A DNA stretch of 64,000 nt from Tricholoma matsutake (GCA_026075535.2 AP026540.1:13082001-13146000); one strand, 5' to 3'; positions 11,800 through 22,690 are shown, numbered from the stretch's first letter. Program-made: numbers and translations. Notes: generated by a model not told the origin, from the sequence alone.

Positions 11800-11920
11800 C
11801 TACTAGAACTACTTGAAATGTATTTCATAGACTGCTGAAGCTATACTAATGAATTTTGTAGACTACTAAAGCTATACTAATGAATTTCGTAGGCTACTAA
11901 GGCTGCACTAATTAGGGTGT
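11800..11920 (+). repeat. Tandem repeat of about 38 bp (TACTAATGAATTTYGTAG)
   Basis: About three units built on GACTACTAAAGCTATACTAATGAATTTTGTA. Related units lie beside the hAT-type end at 35,470-35,525 and around the palindrome at 21,114-21,448, so the block is a recurring part of one repeat family. Confidence 0.55.
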
Positions 11921-12025
11921 AGCATGGGTATGGGTAAACCCACAGTAAGCAGCCCACAGGTTTGACAGGTATGGGTACGGTTGCCAAAATGCTGGACCTG
12001 TGACATACCGTACCTGTTTTGGCAG

Positions 12026-12256
12026 TGTAGCCATGGCAGCAGAGGCCCCAGCAGAGTCCATAGCAGAGTCCGCAGCCAGAGTCCAGCATTTCCCTTAGCA
12101 GTCACGTGACCTCATAGATAGACACATGTGTGAGTAGATAAGAAGCATCTTGGCTTGTCCACATCCTTTCCGACTTGCGTCTAGTAGTAGATGCAAGCCC
12201 TGTCCGAACTGTCTCACCTAGTAGTAGACGAGACCCTGAGAGACCGCACAACTCCA
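12026..12256 (+). repeat. 5' LTR (or its 3' part), second gypsy element
   Basis: It begins TGTAGCC and ends CAACTCCA, followed by TCTGGTGACAAC, where a primer-binding site starting TGG is expected. It differs from the right copy at 13 positions, all at CpG sites. At one site the left copy has TG and the right copy CA, both derivable from CG. Confidence 0.85.
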
Positions 12257-12514
12257 TCTGGTGACAACAAAAAGATTCGCACTTTTTGCATACTGTAACC
12301 TGTTTAACCTGTTCTCGACCTGTTCAGCTTACCCGTCTAACCTGTGTCCTTGTCTTGTTCTCGGTACTCTGCTAATTCTGTCTACCTGTCAACCTGGTTC
12401 CTATCTACTGTGTCTCAACACCTGGCCCACCTGTCAGAAGTTAGACACCTGTCAACGCAGCTCTGTTCATCTCGGCTCCCCCATCAGCCTCACCTTGTGC
12501 TACCTCACACCATA

Positions 12515-14005
12515 ATGCAAGCAAGAAACATGCAACGAGACCACCTGGGCAGGTTCATACCAGACACCACATCCACGGAACCCACACCAACACCATCAAC
12601 GACATCCTCCTTCATCCTACCATCCACACCTGACGACTCAGAAAGTATCTTCCTCATCAGCCCCTGGCCATCACCGATTGCACCACCATCTACACCACAA
12701 CTCTCCACAACCCCAACCTCTCCCGATGATGATGACAATAGCATGACCGAAACCAGCACTAGACTGTTCTGGGGCGACGATGAACGTGAGGACAAAAACC
12801 CACAGGACTTCCTAAACTCAATCGAGCAACTCTTCATTCAGAAATCCAACGCCACAGATGTGCAGAGACTCTGGGCATTCCAGCTGTATCTCAAGTCAGG
12901 ATCCGTTGCCAAGCAATGGTGGAACGATCTCCCCACCAGTGATAAAGATACCTGGGAGCACCTCATACAGGCGTTCAAGAAGAGGTGGCCGGATAAAGCC
13001 ACCACAATAAAAACAGTAGAGGAGAAGCAGGCAGCCCTCGAGTGAACAAAGATCACAGAGGAGGAGGTAGGGAAGCGAGTGAAGAACAACGGAGTAGAGG
13101 AGTTTGCCCACGTCGTATGGGCGGACAAGATAGAATGGTTAGCAGCGGCGATCCCAGACACGAACAGCCTCTTGATAGGGAACATACAGAAAACCATGCC
13201 AAAGGTACTGCAGAAGGTAACAGGCTTAGGACACACCGACTGGATGACATTTTGCAAAGCAATCCGCATGGCAACATTATCCCAGATCAACGAAGCGAAG
13301 GAGGAGGAGAGGGAGGCACGACACATTCGAGAGGAGCTGAAGAAATTACAAGGGCTACAAAACACATCGACGAGGAATCTCACCACTGCATTCCAACAAC
13401 TCAATGTTAACACGTCAACCAACCCAGCACCACGGTTCCCCATCCTCCGAAACCAACCCGCACACACCCTAAACCAAGCCCAATCACAGACGTACAGAAC
13501 CAACAATACATTCCCCACAAACACAGCACAACCTGCAGGTGACCAAACCTCATACTGAGCCAACCGACCCCCTGAAGTCCGGTTAGCCGACATCACACGG
13601 TTAGCTCTGCCAATCCAGCTGAATACTCCAGTGGGGTGGGCAGCATACAACAGACAGATCATAGACTGGAATAGTGCCAACCTGGGACAGACCGTAAGCG
13701 AGTTTAGACCATACCCCCTCATCCCAGGAACCAACCCAGTTGCGTCTGGTGAGTGTTGGAAATGCGGGATGGTGGGACACATGGGCTGCAACTGTGACAG
13801 CCCTGTGCAGGTTCTTGCACTCAAACAGCATTGGCGGTCAATCACTATGACCATCAAGCACAGCTGCAGGACAACCACATCTGACAATATCAACATCAAC
13901 TTCGTTGGCTCTGATCAACCATGGCTCACTAAGGAAGAGTACGACCAGCAAGTCATTGCGAATTTCCTAGCAGACCAGGGAAAAGGCCAAGGGTCGTCAG
14001 CGTAG
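12515..14005 (+). pseudogene. gag, second gypsy element
   Basis: ATG 12515 starts a frame with a Pro/Thr/Ser-rich N-terminus. A capsid-like domain follows (FWGDDEREDKNPQDFLNSIE, WAFQLYLKSGSVAKQWWNDL, LIQAFKKRWP). After TGA 13043-13045 the same frame continues (TKITEEEVGKRVKNNGVEEF, AHVVWADKIEWLA). A further TGA lies at 13,556-13,558, and then GWAAYNRQI and a CCHC knuckle (CWKCGMVGHMGCNC, near 13,756-13,797). The frame closes at TAG 14003-14005, which may be the true gag end because pol lies in another frame. Both internal TGAs fit CGA. Gag would coat and package the element RNA. Confidence 0.8.
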
Positions 14006-14079
14006 AACAGGAGGTTCCACTGATGACCCAATGACTTGTCAATCAGGGTGAAAGGAGAGTCCTTGGGTGTGACAAGGCA

Positions 14080-14703
14080 TCACTCAAGGACGAAGTAAAG
14101 CTGTCCGATATCAGGTGCACTTTAGACACCGATGTGTACCTAGAGCATCCAGAATCAATTGTCATTGACCTGTACTGCCTGGACAGCGAGGATGAGCAAC
14201 AGAACAGCGTGCCATTTCTGCACACCATTGAACTAAATGGCCCAAAAGGGGAGGTTGTACGACTGATGAGCACATTTGATGATGGTGCAATGGCAAGTGC
14301 AGTGGACCTAAAGACATTCCAAAAGGTTAAACATTGGCTTGACCCTCTTAGGAGGTCAAATCACATACTGCGGATGGCAGATGGACAACTGGTACCATCA
14401 ATGGGGGTCTGGAGTGGAAGAATCACTGTTGGCGAAGTCTCCCACATGGGAACTTTCGAGATCTTTGATAGCAATGGAGCATGGTCAGTGCTGTTTGGGA
14501 AACCCTTATTGAAGACATTCAAGGCGGTCCATAACTATGACTCGGACATCGTGAAAATGCCCAAGGGCAATAGTTGGGCTGAACTGAGAAACCAGTATCA
14601 GGGTGAAGGGGGGACAAAGCCACAGCTCCTAGCAGATCTTGACCCCAATATGAACCAGCACATTAACTTCAAGGGGGATCGTTGTGTGTCCCCCTCGAGG
14701 TGA
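14080..14703 (+). pseudogene. Retropepsin region of pol, second gypsy element
   Basis: The frame is shifted relative to gag. The aspartic protease has its catalytic motif as FDDGAM (Asp-Asp-Gly-Ala instead of Asp-Ser/Thr-Gly), then LRMADGQLVPSMGVWSG, GTFEIFDSNGAWSVLFGKPL and FKAVHNYDSDIVKM, the usual order in this mushroom gypsy lineage. Acidic residues precede it. TGA 14701-14703 interrupts the frame, which resumes immediately. The enzyme would cut the gag-pol precursor. Confidence 0.75.
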
Positions 14704-15384
14704 GTCCCACATAATAAAAATGATAGTGAACCAGTTGATGTAGCAGGAAGTGAAACAGCACTGCTACCCCCATCTGGTCAGGACCCAGACACTGAAAAGC
14801 ACACAAACTTGAAGGGGGATCACTGCGCACCCCCCTCAAGGCAAGTCTTACAATCCAATAAAAGTACCAATGAGCTGGTTGATGAAGCAGTAATTGAGCA
14901 AGCAGAACATAGGAACCATCCCCTGGACAGTAGAGGACAGGAAGAGGAAAATTCAGGAAGCCAAGTAGCACCTAAAATCCAGCATCTGCTCACCCAGGAA
15001 GGAAACAAGAGACGTACACAGGAGGAATGCATCAAGTGGCAAGAAGCTAATGGCTTAGAAGGGAAAAAGTCTCAAACGGACCGAACCATAGCAAAGCACA
15101 CAAGGCTAGGGAAGCCACCGCCAAAGGGAGTACAATCGACTTCCCAATCATCCCCACCTACCACAATACCATCTGCTGACAAGTCTAACAACCCAGATCC
15201 CGCACCAGACCACAAAAGTAACATATGGAATATTGACACAAAGACACAGAACATTGACCATGGCACTGAGCAGAAGATAATCCCTGGCAATCTCAATAAG
15301 GAAGTGTTCACCCGGCGATCAGACCCATTTAAGGTCGAACACGTGAAGGCAGTGCTGGCAGAGCTCACAATAGGTGACGATCTA
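14704..15384 (+). pseudogene. Hydrophilic linker of pol with a duplicated unit
   Basis: A polar, low-complexity linker joins protease to reverse transcriptase. A unit of about 144 bp is tandemly duplicated (from about 14,655 and from about 14,800; both give N-x-KGD-x-C-x-x-PSR-x-V). No catalytic motif seen. Confidence 0.6.
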
Positions 15385-16488
15385 ACTCAAGAGCAATATG
15401 TAAGCATTGAAAACACACTTTGCGAGTTTGCTGACTGCTTTGCGCTATCTATGAGTGAGGTAACAGTAGTAGCAGGAGCCAAACACAAGCTGAATGTGCC
15501 CAAGGGTACAAAATTCAAGACAAAGGTGAATCAGCAGCCACTCAGCGGACCTCAAAAGGAATATTTCAATGGTGTACTCAACAAAATGCTGGAGGCCAGT
15601 ATCATCGCCCCAATCGACCATAACAATGTTAAATGCTGCGGAGCAACCACCTTAGCAAAGAAAGCACATGAAGGTAATGGACTAACCATCAAGGAATTGC
15701 AGCACAGACTCAATGATGAGTGTGTCATGGCTGGGATTCCATCAGCATTTAAGGACCTTCCACCCTGGGACTCCAAGCAGCATGATACGGTACAGGTGGA
15801 AACACAAACTAAGTGGTGAGTGTGTCAAGACTTTACGGAACTAAACAAGGTGACAAAGGTACCCCCCATGCCTCAAGGAGATATACGGGCCAAGCAACAG
15901 CACCTGAGTGGACACCGATGGATAAACACATTTGACTTTGCAGCAGGACTCTATGCCTGTGAAATTGGGCCTGAGGACCAGCCATATGTATGCTTCTATG
16001 TGGAAGGACAAGGATACTTCTGTTACAAGTGTATGCCCTTTGGGTTAACAGGTGCGCCCTCCACTTTTGCAGAAATGACAGCCCAAGCTCTGGGTGACTT
16101 GGTGGGAATCCTATTTGAACTGTTTGTTGATGATGGCAGAATGGCAGGAGATGACTTCACAGAAACATTGGCTAACATTCGAACATTGCTAACCAGAGTA
16201 AGGGAGAAAGGACTCTCGCTATCAGCAGCCAAGTCAAGCTTCTTCATGACTGAAGCTGTCTTTGCTGGAGCAAGAGTGGGACCAACAGGTATAAAACCAG
16301 ACCTCACAAAACTAACAGCCATTGTAGATTGGAAACAACCAACAGATCTGCAAAACCTAGCAGCATTCACAGGACTAACAGGATATTTCAGGTCACTGAT
16401 CAAAGGATATGCAGCACTAGCCCAACCTCTCACAGACTTGGCCAGAAGTCTTGACCTTCCCAAGGGAAAGGGGAAGGCTGCTTACTGA
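15385..16488 (+). pseudogene. Reverse transcriptase domain, second gypsy element
   Basis: Palm and fingers are recognisable: VCQDFTELNKVTKVPPMPQG, GHRWINTFDFAAGLYACE, FCYKCMPFGLTGAPSTFAEM and the catalytic FVDDGRMAG, which keeps both Asp residues. The thumb follows (GLSLSAAKSSFFMTEAVFAG, LTAIVDWKQPTDLQNL). TGA 15817-15819 falls where close relatives have K-W-R-V-C, so CGA is the likely ancestor. TGA 16486-16488 likewise separates AAY from CAMKGHSL. Apart from the stops the domain looks complete. Confidence 0.85.
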
Positions 16489-17340
16489 TGTGCCATGAAA
16501 GGACACTCACTGATTGGTCTATGGAAAGAGGAACATGAGAAGGCCTTCCTGGGATTAAAAATTGCCTTAACCAACGAACCAGTATTGAAAGGACCAAAGT
16601 TCGATGGCACTCCTTTTGTCATCACCACAGATGGTTGTAAGTATGGTTTTGCAGGCATGCTTTCACAACGACACACTGTAGTCTTGCCCAATGGTAAAGA
16701 GGTCACACACATACACCCAGTTGCATTTAGCAGCAAACGAACATCTGAATCTGAGGAGAAGTACAAGCCATATTTACTAGAATTTGCTGCACTGAAATTC
16801 TCCTTAGACAAATTCTCTGATCTTATATGGGGATATCCCGTTGAGTTGGAGACTGACTGCCAAGCACTCAGAGACCACTTACTGAATGACAAGCTCAACT
16901 CTACCCATGCACGATGGAGGGACAGAGTACTAGCTCACCAGATTACAGATGTATGGCATAGACCAGGACACCTGAATCCTGTTGCAGATGGTATCAGCAG
17001 GAAATATGTGAACCTACCCGCAGAAAAGAACGATGGACATGAATGGACAGTAAGTGAAGACTGGGAAGCACAAACAGGCATCCAAAATGACATATTCCAA
17101 ATTGAGTCATTGCCTACTTACGATGCCCTCAAACACCACTTTGCTAACGAGAAAATATTCCTCAATGTCATAGAGGCATTGGTGGAACTAGAACATGGGA
17201 AAAGTATTAGAGCAAGGAAGAAAGCCAAGCAGCGAGCAGCAGGATACATGATCCAAGATGGCAAATTATGGAAAATAGGTGACACCAAGTCCACACAAGC
17301 GAAACCACAGGTAGAGTGTGTACCACAATCAGAGGCAGTC
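16489..17340 (+). pseudogene. RNase H and connection domain, second gypsy element
   Basis: In frame with the reverse transcriptase. RT-connection motif EEHEKAFLGLKIALTNEPVL, then RNase H with all four acidic positions (TTDGCKYGF, LEFAALKF, ETDCQALRD, VADGISRKY). A spacer continues (WTVSEDWEAQTGIQNDIFQI) toward the integrase finger. No break is visible here. Confidence 0.82.
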
Positions 17341-18344
17341 ACACTAGCATGGGATGAAGGGCATTTTCACAGGGACAATGTAAAAATTGTGCTGATGGAC
17401 AGAATAGCAAGTCCACATCTTGACCAATCAATCACCAAGGCAATCATGGACTGTGGTAAGTGCAAAGGGCATGGCCCAAAACACTTACATTCATTGATAG
17501 AACCCATAACGCGACAGCACCCATTCAAACTGACAATGATGCTGTCTGCAAAGCATGTGCCATACGCAATGTGGAACTACGGGTAGTTCCAGGATATTCC
17601 CCCTGGATCAATGGTCTGATAGAGGGGATGAATGCAAAGCTATTGGGAAGGCTAAAGCGATTGTGCTCACCAGATCTAGGGGAGGATGAATACAATAAAA
17701 TGGATGTACCAGCCTCATGGCCTGACCACCTGGAGGAAGCCATCGAATGCCTCAACAATTGCATTCTTCCAAACCTTAAGTTCTCACCCAATGAACTCCT
17801 CCTAGGCATCGTGATCAACACAAAGCACACACCGGAAGAGCAAACAGAGGAGGAAGTAACATCAGATGAGGTTGAGGTCCAGATGGCATATGTAGAGCAA
17901 CAGTGATTAGATGGGTACGCACACATATCTTCTCATGCTCACAGACGGAAGCTGGCATTTGACAGGAAGGTCTTAGCCCAAGCACCAAGAGAGGTCATAT
18001 TCAAAGTGGGACAGCTGGTACAAGTCTACAGAAGCGACCTGGACTTCACATTCAAGGCAGAACGGAAAATGGAACCAAAATGGTCAGCACCACACTGGGT
18101 AACAAGCAGAGACCGCAACTCCTATAAATTGGAAATACTGGAAGGATTACTCATTGGCAACAGATTCTCTTCACAACAACTCCGCAGGTTCATTCCTCAC
18201 AATGGCACAGCACTGCATGAGGCCCAGGTAGCCATCAAGAAGCTATGGAGCAATCAGGAAACCAAAGAAGACATTGTGCAGGAGGAAGTAGAAAGAATAG
18301 TGATTGATGAAGATGGTGACAGAGTGGGAAGATGTGGAACATGA
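17341..18344 (+). pseudogene. Integrase, catalytic core deleted, second gypsy element
   Basis: The zinc-finger half is present (EGHFHRDNVKIV, H...H, then CGKCKGHGPKHLH). At about 17,525-17,540 the sequence jumps from HPFKL to DAVCKACAIRNVELRVVPGY and changes frame. The segment with the first two catalytic Asp residues is missing, probably a deletion of a few hundred bases. YSPWINGLIEGMN (catalytic Glu) and SPDLGEDEYNKM follow, then TGA 17904-17906 in QQ-x-LDGYAH. A C-terminal barrel (VGQLVQVYRSDLDFTFKAER, LRRFIPHNG) follows. The tail probably ends in another frame at about 18,378 (VTEWEDVEHEADKELIPSDP). Confidence 0.8.
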
Positions 18345-18378
18345 GGCAGACAAAGAACTAATCCCATCAGACCCCTGA

Positions 18379-19036
18379 GTCAAGACCGCAATCAACCCTT
18401 GCTGTTGACAGACATCGGCTATATTCAGGCCCCGACTCATGTATATATACCAGAGCTGAGTCCTGATTTTATTTTATTTCCACATCGATCATCCCACACT
18501 CCCATGATCACTGACATACCTGACACAAACACCTCTTCTTGAAGATGGTTTTGGGGAGGGTTTGTGCTCTTCCTTTTTCTGTGGGTTATAGTGGCCATCA
18601 GCACTGTAACCACATGGACTTTACAGGCCCATCAATTATCATTGACAGCCGTTCATGACACCAAACGTGATGGACTACCTAGCCTCATTGACCCGGAGCT
18701 GGTCAGAGCTGTTGCCGAGCATCTCCAACACCAACCATCCAGTATTGCCTGATGCCTATTTGAGACCAAGTGTTACATTCCCCGACCTCAACAACTCTCG
18801 ACCACCACCACTCGAAATTGAACCACCACACCAAACAAGGTTTTAGAACGATACCGGTGACCCTAAACGACGTTTCCATGTTGGGCCTTAGGGGGAGCGA
18901 TTGTCATGGACATGCCTCCTGAGGTATATGGGCCAAGGTGAGGGTAAGGCATTGGTGCCTTGTACATACATAATTTCCTCTTCCTTCTCTGAGTTGAGAT
19001 CGCAACGAGGGCGTTGCTACTTGGAAGGGGGGCACA
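18379..19036 (+). other. 3' non-coding part of the second gypsy element
   Basis: It holds TATATATACC near 18,444, a short frame at 18,564-18,752 with a hydrophobic N-terminus, and two purine tracts that could prime plus-strand DNA: TTAGGGGGAGCGA (18,889-18,901) and GGAAGGGGGGCACA (19,023-19,036). If the first is the real tract, the 3' LTR starts at 18,904. There is not enough evidence to call the short frame an envelope-like gene. Confidence 0.45.
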
Positions 19037-19267
19037 TGTAGCCGTGGCAGCAGAGGCCCCAGCGGAGTCCATAGCAGAGTCCACAGCCAGAGTCCGGCAT
19101 TTCCCTTAGCAGTCATGTGACCTCATAGATAGACACATGTGTGAGTAGATAAGAAGCATCTTGGCTTGTCCGCGTCCTTTCCGACTTGCATCTAGTAGTA
19201 GACGCGAGCCCTGTCCGAACCATCTCGCCTAGTAGTAGACGAGACCCTGAGAGACCGCACAACTCCA
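19037..19267 (+). repeat. 3' LTR (matched segment), second gypsy element
   Basis: It aligns without gaps to 12,026-12,256. A GGAAGGGGGGCACA tract lies just before it. Confidence 0.85.
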
Positions 19268-20800
19268 GCGGTGTCATGGGTATCCATGGTTATTTGAGTC
19301 ACCGGCTGTGGAAGATGCCGGATATTGATCATCGCGAGAAACGATGACAAAATCATCATCTGTAAGTATTTTTACTTTCTTTTTTCACAACTAATAATTT
19401 TTTAGGTCCTACTCCAGCAACACAAAGTGCATGAAACTGGCCCAAACAACTTTTATCGTTGTTTGGGCCCCAGGTAAGTTGTTCTTTTGTTTTCCTTTAC
19501 TCATCTAACTTCATTTCCATTGTTTACAGGTTTTAACTTACAATGACCCGACTACCACAACAATGATGATGATGACAGCCACCACCACCCCTACCACAGC
19601 ACCACAGCACCCCCAACCGCCGCTGTGAGCAACTGCTCACGGGGTGGAAACGGGGAGCAACAAGATGGGATAGGAGGATGAGGACAAGGCATGAGCTCTG
19701 ATGATGTGTAGATACATGTTGTTTAGGGGCACACCATGCCAAATGAACAAACAGCACATGGGGATAGGACAGGATGGGATATGAGGATAAGGCACAGGCC
19801 CAAATGACACATAGATATGTGTCGTTTGGGCCACAGGTATTTTTTCTTTCTGTTCCTTTCTTGTTTTCTTCATAAAAGTTACTTCTATTCTTATTATTTA
19901 CAGGTTTTATCTCACAACGATATGACCACCCCAACGAATACATGGTAAGTTTTTTTCCTTTCATTTCCCTGTTACTAACCAAAATGACTTTAGGTAGTGA
20001 TTTTACCATTGACAATGACGACTGGTGCCCCCTGACCCACCCCCACTACTGCCATGAGCCCCTGCTCATGGAGTGGTTAGGTGGTAGCAAGACCATACAC
20101 CCACAATACACCCACGACAGCAGCACCCCCAACTACAGCCACGAGCAACTGCTCATGGGGTGGAAACAGGGAGCAACAACGGGACAAGGATGGGGACGGG
20201 GACAGGGAAGATGAGCCAGCCACCACCAGCTGCAATGGGAGCAGCGGCAACAGCAGCAGCAATGAGGAGCTGCACCACCACCACCACCACTACAGGCCAA
20301 CAAGGGGAGGCCGACGATGGGGAGTGGGACAACAACATCAAGACAGTGGGACAGGCAGATGAGAATGGGGAGGGCCAGATGACAGGCACAAGGACGAGGA
20401 CAGAGAGGCACAAGGACGAGGACAGAGAGGCACAAGGACGAGGACAGAGAGGCACAAGGACGAGGACAGAGAGGCACAAGGACGAGGACAGAGAGGCACA
20501 AGGACGAGGACAGAGAGGCACCCACCACAACAGTGGGAAGGGGAGGGGAATGACAATGACAACAATGCACCAGTGGGGAGGGTGGGGCCAACAGGACGGC
20601 AGGGAGGATGGGGAGGACATAACGGGACTACAACAACAATAGGGTGACGACACCCCCCTCCCCTGCATTTTGCATGGGGGTGGGGTTTTCTCTTTTTGGT
20701 ATTCTATACAATTATTAAATAAATAAATCCCTCTGTCTCTCATCTCGAGTGGGGGTGTCTTTTGTTTTGCATGTGAATAAGTAACATAAGGCTTGGTATT
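19268..20800 (+). repeat. Structured intron-bearing repeat, copy E
   Basis: Four intron-like segments follow in order: 19,362-19,405, 19,474-19,529, 19,837-19,903 and 19,945-19,993. All start GT(A/G) and end AG, and at least three have CTAAY branch-like words. Two are preceded within 6 bp by palindromes: GGCCCAAACAAC/GTTGTTTGGGCC, and GGCCCAAATGACACAT paired with ATGTGTCGTTTGGGCC. GAGC-type hairpins lie near 19,622, 20,052 and 20,140. A GC-rich stem (CCCCTGCATTTTGCATGGGG, about 20,661-20,682) followed by T-rich sequence marks the 3' part. Reading frames through it are low-complexity and differ between copies, so I regard it as non-coding. Confidence 0.6.
20393..20525 (+). repeat. 22-bp tandem repeat, about six units
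   Basis: Nearly identical units of GCACAAGGACGAGGACAGAGAG. The period is not a multiple of three, so any translation cycles through all frames; the apparent His/Asp/Arg-rich proteins here are artefacts. Confidence 0.9.
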
Positions 20801-20998
20801 ATTCAAATTGTAGCTTAGGTATGTATATGGGGTGTTAGTCTGACTTAGTCAATACAAATACATGATATTTAACAACATAGAACATCAAATACAAGGGGAA
20901 AATATTGTCAAAACCGTGGTGTATATTACATGGTATCACACCTGCAGTGTTTCACAACAGACCATGGAAAAACCTGTCACCACGGTTGCGGTGTTAGG

Positions 20999-21080
20999 AT
21001 GGGTGCAGTGTTGGCAGGTGTGGGTGCAGTGTTGGCAGGTGTGGGTGCAGTGTTGGCAGGTGCGGGTGCAGTGTGTGAAA
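20999..21080 (+). repeat. 19-20-bp tandem repeat, about four units
   Basis: Units of GGGTGCAGTGTTGGCAGGTG in the stretch between structured repeat copy E and the palindrome at 21,114. Confidence 0.85.
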
Positions 21081-21113
21081 GTTTACCCATGGTGTGACCC
21101 GTGCTACACCCTA

Positions 21114-21448
21114 GTACTAATGAATTTTGGTCACTGATAATGCTATACTAGTAATAAAACACTCAAAAATTGAATGTGGAAAGATGGGGGGCAAGCCCAA
21201 GGAAAGTTGATGGAATGTGGGAGCCTTTATATACCCAAAAATGCGCACAGACCATGTAGTCATATGTGTGAATAAACAATAATACTACATGTGTGTGTGA
21301 CTACATGGTCTGTGTGCATTTTTGGGTATATAAAGGCTCCCACATTCCATCAACTTTCCTTGGGCTTGCCCCCCCCATCTTTCCACATTTGATTTTTGAG
21401 TGTTTTATTACTAGTATAGCATTATCAGTGACTGAAATTCATTAGTAC
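21114..21448. repeat. Large palindrome with two outward TATA leaders
   Basis: Two arms of about 150 bp are nearly perfect inverted copies around a centre near 21,281. Each arm has TATATAAAGGCTCCC-like or mirror sequence and a GGGCAAGCCCAAGGAAAG block. Similar single-arm leaders occur at about 24,650-24,720, 27,985-28,050 and 28,970-29,050, the latter just upstream of intron-bearing repeat copies. The arms therefore look like promoter/leader segments that became inverted. Confidence 0.7.
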
Positions 21449-21733
21449 AGCCTTAGTAGCCTACAAAATTCATTAGTATGGAAAGAAGCCAGAGCTTCCA
21501 ACACTCAGGGAGAATGAGACATGTTGAGGTCTTCATCCTCCCCCATGTATTCCTGGAGGAATCCTGGAGGATTATTGGGAACCAATGTTCCAGCCATTTG
21601 TGACTCAAGTATATATTCCTGGCTCTTCCCATTCCAGGGGGATTCCTGGTTGATTCCTGGTAAATTACACTCTTCCAGGAGGAATTCCTGGAATTCCCCA
21701 GGACTCTGGTACCAGGAATCCACCAGGACTCTC

Positions 21734-22454
21734 ACACAACAGGCAGGGAAAAGATTTCTTTGAGAGAAAATATGGATAAAATGTGGAGAAAATTACACCT
21801 TTTCATGCAGCAAACAAGTAGGGAAAATTTGGTGAAAATAGGTTGTTTTCTCTTTATTTTCTCTTCAATCTTCCTTAGAGAAAATATATCATTTTTGTAA
21901 AGAGAAAAAATGGGAATTAGAAGTGAAAAGAACTTATTTCCTCTTGATTTCCCTTTGATTTTGCCTGGGACAAAAAAGTTATATTTCCTGCAAGAGTAAA
22001 TTAGAAATCTCTGGAGAACATAACTTATTTCTTCCAAATTTTTGCTTTGAGAATTGCATGGGAAAAAGTGTAATTTTCTCCTGGTGAAAATCTGGCAAAC
22101 ATGAGGAGAAAATTACACTTTTTCCCATGCAATTCTCAAAGCAAAAATTTGGAAGAAATAAGTTATGTTCTCCAGAGATTTCTAATTTACTCTTGCAGGA
22201 AATATAGCTTTTTTGTCCCAGGCAAAAATCAAAGGGAAATCAAGAGAAAATGAAGTCTTTTCACTTCTAATTCCCCTTTTTTTCTCTCCACAAAAATGAT
22301 ATATTTTCCCTAAGGAAGATGGCAGAGAAAATAAAGAGGAAACAACTTATTTTCACCAGTTTTTCCCTACTTGGGTGCTGCATGAAAAAGTGTAATTTTC
22401 TTCACATTTTCTCCATATTTTCTCTCAGGGAATGTTTTGCCCTGTCTGTTGTGT
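21734..22454. mobile_element. Foldback element 1, about 330-bp arms
   Basis: Long inverted arms (about 21,740-22,090 and 22,100-22,454) with ends ACACAACAGGCAGGG / CCCTGTCTGTTGTGT surround a tiny centre. The inverted sister copy of the host repeat lacks it: there GACTCTC runs directly into AGGACTCTACC near 39,805, which gives an empty site. No reading frame of note. Ends resemble those of the foldback at 29,238-29,770. Confidence 0.85.
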
Positions 22455-22575
22455 CAGGCATCTACCAGGACTCTAACAGGAATCCAGTGGGACTCACCAG
22501 GAATCCACCAGGACTCTACCAGGACTCTACCAGGACTCTACCAGGAATCCACTGGGACTCCACTGGGATTTAACC
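22455..22575 (+). repeat. CCAGGACTCTA minisatellite
   Basis: Repeated units of ACCAGGACTCTA and ACCAGGAATCC, about 12 bp each. The mirrored array lies at 39,700-39,850 in the inverted copy. Confidence 0.8.
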
Positions 22576-22613
22576 AGGAGTCTTTATTACTACTAAGTAA
22601 TAAAATAAATGTC

Positions 22614-22690
22614 ATGAGCCAGAATTGAACCCTCAGCATTAGATGACAACATCATAGCACAGCCAATATAACCACTATACCACATAGATT
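22614..22690 (-). other. tRNA-like promoter boxes (minus strand)
   Basis: Read on the minus strand, an A-box-like GGTATAGTGGTTAT is followed at about tRNA spacing by a B-box-like GGGTTCAATTCTGG. The T-arm does not pair well and no cloverleaf forms, so this is not a functional tRNA gene; it looks like a tRNA-derived internal pol III promoter, as in SINEs. Its copy is at 39,585-39,657. Confidence 0.5.

Larger units (their letters stand above)
12026..19267 (+). mobile_element. Second Ty3/gypsy LTR retrotransposon, integrase core deleted
   Basis: Matched LTR segments lie at 12,026-12,256 and 19,037-19,267 (231 bp each). Between them are gag, protease, reverse transcriptase, RNase H and integrase in Ty3/gypsy order. 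Flanks read GCAG on the left and GCGG on the right, possibly a 4-bp duplication that differs at a CpG. Alternatively the real 3' LTR begins at 18,904 (TGTCATGG after a GGGGGA tract) and the left LTR is truncated. The element appears to sit inside the GGTATGGG-rich end of structured repeat copy E. Confidence 0.9.

Noticed and set aside
18564..18752. Envelope-like gene of the second gypsy element
   Set aside because: 62 codons with one hydrophobic stretch, no signal-cleavage or fusion motif, and the surrounding frame is closed.
20160..20642. Reading frames of 150-217 codons around 20,133-20,806 on both strands, rich in His/Asp/Arg or Leu/Val/Cys
   Set aside because: They come from a 22-bp tandem repeat and CCC/GGG-rich non-coding DNA; frames overlap on both strands and show no domain.
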